DNA from: Cladophialophora immunda
Lineage: Eukaryota > Ascomycota > Eurotiomycetes > Chaetothyriales > Herpotrichiellaceae
Assembly: GCF_000835495.1 (NCBI RefSeq)
Contig: NW_015622541.1
Coordinates: 1,736,001-1,800,000 of the forward strand
Length of the DNA stretch: 64,000 nt
Reading direction: 5' to 3'
The position numbers and the translations under genes were made by a program. This document shows, in pieces, positions 57,149 to 64,000 of this stretch. The first letter of the stretch is position 1, and each line of letters opens with the position of its first letter. A model generated the notes under the pieces. That model saw only the letters and a program-made list of their open reading frames with translations, did no database searches and was not told where the DNA came from.

Positions 57149-58295
57149 TGCGATGAGCAGAACTGATGTTTAGACTGTGCAAGACAGCAACAGAGGGAGA
57201 AAAAGAGAGAAAAACACGGCCGGAGACTGAGAACGCGAGAAATAGAAAGTGGGCTGGCCCGCCTGGTTTTTTAAGGCAAAGGGACAACCGGATCATGGAT
57301 GGTGGGACATCACATCACCGACTCATCAAAGCTCGGCCAGACCGGGCGGGCAAATGATCCAGTGAATCGATCATGGTCGAGCATGTGCTGAAGGATAGAT
57401 AGGCTTAGGAGCTTGGCTCTATCAGGTCAAGGACAGACCAGTCGCCGCAAAATCCCTGCGGTGTAGCTTTCTCAGCGGCCAGTATGCAAGTCGGTGGCAT
57501 CCGTCATGTAACCAGGTTAGTCAGGTCGCGATGGGAGATATTGCTCTGCTCTCCCAAGGGAATGCAGGGGTTGGTGGGCACTGGGCAGTCTGGAGGGACC
57601 AGGCATTGGAGCGCAGCCCGAATTGGAATGTAGATGCATTGTTTCTGCCGCCGCCTGCAGGCAACCAAGCACGGTCCGTGAGTACTCGTACGGACGCAGG
57701 GATTTCCGTCAGAAGGGCAAAGGGCGAGGGAGGGAGCTGGGGACGGGATGAGGTGGCCTTGTTGCTGTTGATGGAGCTGTGCGCAGTGGGAGAAATGCCT
57801 GCGCCGATCTTGGCAGCACACTGCGCTGTTCCGTCTAAGCAGCTGCGGGCGATTGGCCGTCGCACTTACATTGGTATGAGAGATTTTCTGTTGAGTGGAG
57901 TCTCATTCCACCTCATTCCTACCGGCGAGACGGAACAGGCAATGGAAAGCTTATGTTCACTCTGGATCAGGATGCCAGTCTGCATCAGTCTCACCCGTGC
58001 CGCCGTGTCGAGCAGCTCCCTGAGTCCCTGCCCACGACCCTGAAGACCACCCCGAGCCACAAAGTCAGCCAGAGAGCCAGCGTGGACATCTCCACTGTTG
58101 CTGTTATGTAAAAGGGACCTTTATCCATGTCTGTGAGCATGAGCCATTTCTCCCATCTGACCTGACGAGGAGGATGCAGCGAAAAAGCATACAAGAAGGT
58201 ACTTGTGGCGGTATGAGGGGGTGCTCGTCCGCTACCATGCTTTTCTCCCTCTTTCAGGTGGGTTCTCTTCAAGTTTGCTCCTTGGGTTCTCCTCC
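57149..58295. promoter_or_regulatory. Divergent upstream region, HAK1/RING gene
   Basis: About 1.15 kb between the starts of the K+ transporter (-) and the RING protein (+). A 170-codon plus-strand ORF (57531-58043) has no recognisable features and is probably chance. A possible upstream in-frame extension of the RING gene starts at 58203 without an ATG. Nothing else is seen. Confidence 0.5.
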
Positions 58296-59095
58296 ATGGC
58301 CACGGCTCCCCAGCCCCGTCCTCCTCCCTCCAATTCAGGCGGACACAGGACCGTTATCACAGTCTGCGTCATCGTAGCGATCCTTGGTCTCATCGTCTTC
58401 GCGGCCATCTGGGTGAGACGTCACAGCCCTCTCCGCAGGCTCGACGAGATACAACTCCAGGCCGAACTGCAACGCTCAGGACTACGGCGGCGTCGGCGTC
58501 AACAAGAAAAACACCAGGAAAGGGGTATCAGCATCTCCCTGCTCCAGACCATACCGATCGTCAAATACGATGGAAACCCTGGCAAAATCCGCCGCGTTAA
58601 GAGCTTGGACTTGGAGAAGGGACACTTGCGCCGAGATGCTCGGAACTGGTCTTTAGAGCAGAGCCAACAGAACATCAAAGGAATGCACGCAGAAATGGCC
58701 GAAATCGACAGAGCACCTCGCAGACAACCAAAGGATGGCAACATGAAAAACCCCTACCTCGAACCCGAAGAGCCAGAATGCCCCATCTGCGCACAACCGT
58801 TTGTGAAGAATGAATTTCTGCGAGTCCTTCCATGTGGTCATCGACACCATCAGAGATGTGTTGACAGGTGGCTGCTGGGCTACAGCGGAACATGTCCCGT
58901 GTGGTAGGTGGTGCCCAGAGTACTCGGTACTTGTCTGGAAAAGATAGCTAATTTCTTTCTGACAGTCGTGTGCATATGGACGCTTTCTACCCGCAGTCAG
59001 AGGAGCCACCCACCGTTCTAACGAAGCCGGAACCCGTGATGGTGATTGGAGAAGATCTCGAAAGTAGCCAGCATCACCGACCAGATCTATTATGA
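58296..59095 (+). CDS. Membrane-anchored RING-H2 protein (putative E3 ubiquitin ligase), 2 exons
   Basis: Likely an E3 ubiquitin ligase acting at an internal membrane; the substrate is unknown. Exons 58296-58903 and 58966-59095 give 245 residues. A short Pro-rich N-terminus precedes one transmembrane helix (about 19-40, VITVCVIVAILGLIVFAAIW). A basic stretch follows (RRRRRQQEKHQERG). The C-terminal RING-H2 starts near residue 161: CPIC, then CGHRHHQRC, and CPVC. The final Cys is split across the junction (GTAGGT donor, GACAG acceptor) and restored by splicing. Spacing fits C-x2-C-x14-C-x1-H-x2-H-x2-C-x11-C-x2-C. A short acidic tail follows. The single N-terminal helix plus C-terminal RING resembles ATL/RNF-type ligases. 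Confidence 0.86.
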
Positions 59096-61105
59096 ACACT
59101 AGATTATACTATCTAATCGCATGAGCGTGTTAGGCATGTGGAGCAAATGATATCAACGCCATCCAAGTGGCATCCTACTGTGCTTCATCCACAACAGTCC
59201 AAAACGTTGCCAGGTGCTCATCTTCACGTAGCACGTCTGATACCACGTATCCTTTATTCGTGCTCTCCGTCGATACCGGGTGGCCTTTGCCCATTGGTGT
59301 CACTAAGCCCCGGCGATTACAAAGTTAGCTGCATATGGTTCACGGGCCTGTTCGTCTTTCTGGCGGGAGGCCGCGGATTCTGTCAGGTCGTTTCCCCTCC
59401 TTGTTACGTGGTCTTCTGCATGTCTGGCTATACTGAGATTGTCCCGCTAATCTTCGCTTAAGCGTGGTCTCGCTCTAGCCGATTGCTACGAGGATGAACA
59501 ATCTTGAGAAATGGCAAGGCGACCTTCGCGAGTGACCAAGACGGGATTTGACGGATTGATTTCCCTAGTGATGTCCATCTATGAACTCTATGCCTTGGAC
59601 CCTTTGTGTTGGATCTCCCGCCAATACACTCATCACTTCGCCGGCATGGGGTCCTCGGTTTCGTCAAAATAGACTTGTCCGTCCCCCGTTACCAGGTCTT
59701 TATCCTTTATCTTTCGAGACCAAAATGCTTGAGCCGAGCGTTTCTAGTCTCGTATAACACTTGCTTCCCAAGTCACCCAGATTAGATCTTGCTCCAGCAC
59801 CCTTTGGCCTTTGAAAGAATGAAAGGGATGGTGGGCGTTACGCGATAGACTCGTTCTTTGCGGCTCTGTCCGCCGCAGGGCTGCAGCTCCTTTTGCCTTT
59901 GCTCCAACCAGGCCGCTCAAGTACATGCAGAAAGTTCCGCATGAGGTACCGACGCGAGTAGGCGATTCGGGTGTTGGATTGAGGCACATGTGTCGTGTCT
60001 ACAGGTGCTTAAGTAGGTTGACAGCACGGCTGCCAAAGCCTCACAACCTCGACATCCAGCCGAGGATAGACTCACGATCCTGCTTCTTCAACCTTCCTGC
60101 CACATTGAGATTCCTAGAATTAAACGACACCCGGCAGAGAAGAACAATCTGTGCGGAGACAAATGACCAATCTTCTACAATCATGACAACCAAAACCATG
60201 GACTTGCCACTTCACTTTCACCTCGTCTCGCTCAACTGCCGCACCCTTTCCGAGTCTACCTTGATTCCCTCTGCAGCTTGGCGGACACTTCGCTCACAGA
60301 TCCGCCCATAAATATCTCTTCCTCCTCCCTTCAACCCAATCTCTTCGTCTCTTTCCCCATCTCTCACCGTGTCCTGCGCAGGAGAGGCACCTTCGCGCGG
60401 TGCAGGGCGTGAGTACCCAGCCCGGCTGGGGAAACCAAGACCTCTCCAAAGGTGGTGGACAGTGTAACAATGTAACAACCACAGGAACCTTTTCGGGTCT
60501 TTTGCTTACATTGCGCCACAGGTAAGTTGACTGGTCCCCTATGGCCGTCTTCCGCTAATAATATCATCGAAGCTCTTCCCCACAAGCGCGGACATCAGCT
60601 CGCTTGACCAGCGCTGTGTCGATTCTGCTGGAAAGATGCAACACGACCGTAGCTCTTTCAACAGGGAACCTGCGACAAGTTATTCTCTACAGAACTTCAT
60701 CTCCGGATCGGACTCTTGCCTACCAAATGTCCCGAGGTCTCTCTGCTCGGCAGAATTGGCTTGCTTCCGCCTCCCGTTTTCAAGATCAAAGACAGAAACA
60801 ATACTGCTGATCGCACCAATCACACTCAAAAAGAAAGAAAAGCCCTTCTCGTCCTTCGACCTGAAGAAGAAAAAAACAGACCGACCCGCTGTTTAGACCA
60901 ACCGCACAATCCAACGTCCTATCCGCTACTCGGGTTTGAGCCCAACCTGGGTATCTTGATGGCCAATAGGACCACTCTGCTTTCGCCCTCCAGCGACAAG
61001 CCTTTCCTGTTCACTGGGGCTCGGGTTCTCCCTGACTCCTCAATCAAAAATCATCGTCGAGTCACCGCCACCTCCGGGGTTGACTAGAAATCAAATCACA
61101 CAGCA
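59096..61105. other. Gene-poor stretch
   Basis: About 2 kb. There are short ORFs on both strands but none with family features or consistent composition. A/C-rich sequence at about 60800-61100 would fit a leader for the next ORF. No RNA gene, terminal inverted repeat or other mobile-element mark was seen. Confidence 0.5.
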
Positions 61106-61651
61106 ATGGCTAGACGTTCTTCTCGCACAGAGAGGCGTTCCCACGGCAATCGACTGTCACGCCCGGTGTCTCCTTTATCGATGATGTCCATGGACCTCAT
61201 CACATCGTCCGGCACACAGTGCCCCCTTGAGACAGAACCGGTTTCAGTACCAGCGAATCTCGGACCGGTGCGGCTACAACACACAGCCAGATACTCCATG
61301 AAAGAGAGCGTGCAGCTCCAAATCGACCTTTCCGCCGAACATATCCCACAGACTTTCATCCAAGACAGCGAAAGTCACCGAGCGATTTGTCTGGAGGTCG
61401 ACAGTCGAACTCGCACATTACCAGCTCGCATAGTGCTTCTTCGACCGGATCGCGCGGGAACAAGACATTTGCCGCCCGAAGTCGAAGGCTCTCAACACGA
61501 CAAACAAAGTGCAACGACAACTCTCGCCAATGACAACAGAGAGCAATCGCGCTTCTTGAGCATCTGGGCCAGACGACAACAACAACGACAGCTTCACCAC
61601 CGAGCCGCATCATCATCAGCACGTGGGGCCTGCTCTCATGCTCACTGCTAG
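61106..61651 (+). CDS. Hypothetical protein, 181 residues (doubtful)
   Basis: An unrecognised single-exon ORF starting MARRSSRTERRSHGN. The ATG has a favourable context (CAGCAATGG) after an A/C-rich leader. The protein is basic at the start, moderately hydrophobic in the middle (SVQLQIDLSAEHIPQTFIQD) and Gln/Arg/His-rich at the end. No domain, signal peptide or membrane helix is visible. It could be a lineage-specific gene or a chance frame. Confidence 0.3.
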   Translation: MARRSSRTERRSHGNRLSRPVSPLSMMSMDLITSSGTQCPLETEPVSVPANLGPVRLQHTARYSMKESVQLQIDLSAEHIPQTFIQDSESHRAICLEVDSRTRTLPARIVLLRPDRAGTRHLPPEVEGSQHDKQSATTTLANDNREQSRFLSIWARRQQQRQLHHRAASSSARGACSHAHC

Positions 61652-63063
61652 ATCTCGGCAAACAGGCCCTCGAAGGCATGTGGGACCGAGGACTTTGACG
61701 GTATGAGGGTGGGCAAGCAAGCCAAAAAAGCGAGGGTGGGAGTGTTGATGGAGGATCTTGACCGTTCTTCTGCTTCTTTTCTTCTCTATCGACCAGAGGG
61801 CTAGGGAGCAGACAACAAGATGGAAGCCCTAAGTGAAGGAAATTCCTGTACACTAACAAATGAGGTCCCCATGATACACCGACCATAACAAAATACCAAC
61901 CCAATTGTATGAGTACCAAACAAACCTTCATTCTCTTGCACTTTAATTCAGATTGATTGCCGGCAGTAATACTGGAGTCCTGCCGAGTCCGCGGTGCATG
62001 CTGGCGGTGTTTGTCGCCGTCTTCTCACTGAGCGGTACCAGTTTTTCTTCCCTAGCGTAGGCATCCATCTCTTGGGGTGAATTTGCGCAGTAGCGCCCTG
62101 TGTGTGGCTGTGCGACAACGCCCATTCTCCGCGGTTTTGCTCCTACCATGTTCCGGGCCTCGAGCCTCGTCTCGTGTGGGCCATGCTTTATGCACGGCTG
62201 TGATGAATCCTCAGCCTCGTGCCGGCGACGACGTCGTAACGAGTCTCATGCACTAGTTTGGCCGCCTAGTTGGTACACCGCCTTTTTCCCGCGCCTGCGC
62301 CCGATTTATATGTGACGCCCGACCACGTCGGCCTTGGCGGAAACCTCATCAAACCCGTGGGAACTTCTTGGTCGACGCGTCGTAGTTGGGAGGAATGCTC
62401 GTCTGTTCGCGACGTCCTTCTGGCTTCAGTTGCGCAGCAGCCGCGTGAAGTGACCAGAACTAGCCAGGCCGAACCATGCGTTGTCGTCGCCCATGCCTCG
62501 TTTGAACTTCGCTCTTAAGGACCCTCTCTCAATCAGGTAACTCCCGCAGATCCACCGTTCATGCAGTGTTCGCATCATTCCGGAGTGGAAGCTAAATTAA
62601 CGCGACCAATCAGTGCAATCTTATCTCAACCTCAGCCCTGCGCCTGAAGAAGTGGTGAGGGCTAGTATACCAGCGCATAGAGCTTGACAGTTGTCGCGCA
62701 GATGTCTGGAAGCGGTGAGGCTCATGAGAAAGAGATGGTGGTGTGAGGCGGCACAGTTCGGAATTGCTGGCTCGTGGGGAAGCCGAGTTCTGACGTAATT
62801 GGTCTGAATGCTCATCGCAGCTCGTGCTGTTCATACGAGCATCGTATGAGCGAACAGAACGATTCGGACAGTGCAAAACAGCCTTCCTCGGCGCTGCTGG
62901 CTGTTGTCCTTTGTTCTTCCACTCATATCTCGCCTCCAATTTGACAAAGCCGTGGTTGTATGCCCAAACACCACCTCCCAAACCCTTCACCACCATCGCT
63001 TACTAGCTGCACGAACGGACAGCATTGCGCCCCGACACCGGCGACCAAGTCAGCCTCCCCCCA
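61652..63063. other. Intergenic region
   Basis: About 1.4 kb upstream of the isochorismatase gene. No protein-like ORF is seen. An ACGCGT occurs at 62375-62380. Nothing else is recognised. Confidence 0.5.
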
Positions 63064-63684
63064 ATGGCTCCCAAAACAGCACTCCTTGTGGTCGACATGC
63101 AGGCCATCTTCGAGCCCATGACTACAATTGCTCTCCCGAATATCATCAAACTGTGCGAGCATTTTTCAAAAACTTCGGCGCCCATCGTATTCACCAAACA
63201 CGGCCATCCGAAGGACGAAATGGTCGCAAATTCACGCAGTCAGCTGGTTCGGAAATGGGGCGTGTCAGGCTCAATCGGAGAAGGATCTCCAGAAGGAGAG
63301 ATGCTGCCCGAGCTGCATAAGTTTCTGCCCAAGAACTTTAGAACAAAGCACGTCACAATTGGAGAGTCCCTACCAGAGCCCACGTCGCCCGAGTTCCCTA
63401 AGCTCGTGCCGAAGAACACCTATGATAGCTTCATCCACACCCCCTTGTCAAGGATACTGGAGCATGCACAGATCGAGCGTGTAATTGTCGTTGGAGTGAT
63501 GACGGATTGTTGCTGCGATACATCTGCTAGAGCTGCTTTCAATCGTGGGTATGAGACATGGCTCATTAGTGATGCTTGTGGAAGTGCGAATGATCGACAA
63601 CATAAAGCTGGACTTAGAGGGTTCGAATTCGCGTTTGGCGAGGTGATGACCACGAAGGAAGCGATGGAACGGCTGGCAACGTGA
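63064..63684 (+). CDS. Isochorismatase-family (cysteine) hydrolase
   Basis: An isochorismatase-like hydrolase of the family that includes nicotinamidases and other amidases; the substrate is unknown. It is a single exon of 206 residues. The fold's catalytic triad is visible: Asp11 in LLVVDMQ, Lys117 in LVPKNTYDSF, and a nucleophilic Cys (about 150) in GVMTDCCCDTSARAAF. The cis-peptide region before the Cys (VVGVMTD) and the final FEFAFGEVMTTKEA also fit. The ATG follows CCCCCA; an upstream extension in frame has no ATG. The gene stands alone, so context does not suggest a pathway. The identity is sure at family level only. Confidence 0.9.
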   Translation: MAPKTALLVVDMQAIFEPMTTIALPNIIKLCEHFSKTSAPIVFTKHGHPKDEMVANSRSQLVRKWGVSGSIGEGSPEGEMLPELHKFLPKNFRTKHVTIGESLPEPTSPEFPKLVPKNTYDSFIHTPLSRILEHAQIERVIVVGVMTDCCCDTSARAAFNRGYETWLISDACGSANDRQHKAGLRGFEFAFGEVMTTKEAMERLAT

Positions 63685-63894
63685 GTTGAAGTGCTGATGG
63701 ATGGTTGCACTGCTTAAGGCTGGGCTGAGGAAATGTATCAGTCAGGGGGGGGCACCACCTCTGGACAGAACCCATTTCGCAGCTCGCAGGAGTGGGATTT
63801 GGCCTGCGGTCGTGCTTATTAGTGAATGCCTCAAAATGCAAAAGCTCTGCGTCTCAAACCATCAATGTGACTGATCTTCTTCGAATCCGCTATT

Positions 63895-64000
63895 TCACAC
63901 TGTCGCTGAATAATATACAAGCTTTTCCTCCTCGATGAGCTTGTTGCCGTCGTCACTCTCGTCAAACTCTTCCTGTCGCTCCCACGCTTTGCTCACCGAT
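63895..64000 (-). CDS. C-terminal end of a gene entering from the right edge
   Basis: On the minus strand an open frame from the edge ends at a TGA (63897-63895). It reads WERQEEFDESDDGNKLIEEE and then KLVYYSATV at the C-terminus. The composition (helical, acidic, ending in a hydrophobic beta-like tail) looks like real coding sequence, but only about 35 residues are visible. I do not recognise the protein. It is convergent with the isochorismatase-family gene. Confidence 0.4.
   Translation of the reverse strand, partial: SVSKAWERQEEFDESDDGNKLIEEEKLVYYSATV

Noticed and set aside
57531..58043. 170-codon plus-strand ORF between HAK1 and the RING gene
   Set aside because: No domain, and opposite-strand frames are equally open; probably chance.
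4665..62380. All ACGCGT words as cell-cycle boxes
   Set aside because: At least nine occur across the window, including in introns and candidate exons. Only the two in promoters of S-phase-related genes were kept, with low confidence.

Overview
This is a window of filamentous ascomycete (Pezizomycotina) nuclear DNA, probably from a Eurotiomycetes-like fungus. The lineage is inferred from gene content, short introns (about 50-130 nt, GT...AG) and family features such as an acidic insertion in RRM4 of poly(A)-binding protein. I cannot name the species. There is no sign of an organellar, bacterial or viral segment, CRISPR array, or intact transposon. Almost every gene is a conserved housekeeping gene; no secondary-metabolite or defence cluster is visible.

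Layout. 0-11 kb: the 5' part of an unrecognised gene leaving the left edge (-), PAB1 (+), an unrecognised gene with an Arg/Ser-rich tail (+), a Cys-containing unknown (-), and a Mpv17/PMP22 membrane protein (+). 11-20 kb: cullin-4 (-), replication protein A subunit 3 (+), an Ams2/Spt21-type GATA factor (-) and the spliceosomal SmD2 (+). CUL4, RPA3 and SPT21 all relate to S phase in model fungi. 20-34 kb: dihydroxyacetone kinase (-), the RIO2 ribosome-biogenesis kinase (+), and a very long kinesin-4-like motor (+) followed by a cluster of microsatellites. 34-44 kb: S-adenosylmethionine synthetase (-), GPN3 (+), APQ12 (-) and a 950-residue coiled-coil protein (-). 44-57 kb: V-ATPase subunit H (-), a TMF1/Sgm1-like golgin (+), the proteasome chaperone Nas6 (-), a Zn2Cys6 transcription factor (+) and a HAK/KUP potassium transporter (-). 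57-64 kb: a membrane-anchored RING-H2 protein (+), a gene-poor stretch with one doubtful ORF, an isochorismatase-family hydrolase (+), and the C-terminal end of a gene entering from the right edge (-).

Exon models were built by hand. Each was accepted only when splice sites kept the frame and the joined protein matched the family across the junction. Several genes share divergent promoters: left-edge gene/PAB1, CUL4/RPA3, SPT21/SMD2, DAK/RIO2, SAM synthetase/GPN3, VMA13/TMF1 and NAS6/Zn2Cys6 factor. I did not find a clearly new biological system. The most interesting points are the S-phase neighbourhood with MluI-type boxes, the out-of-frame continuation after RIO2, a possible four-exon extension of the Arg/Ser-rich gene, the two micro-exons of SMD2, and the microsatellite cluster downstream of the kinesin.
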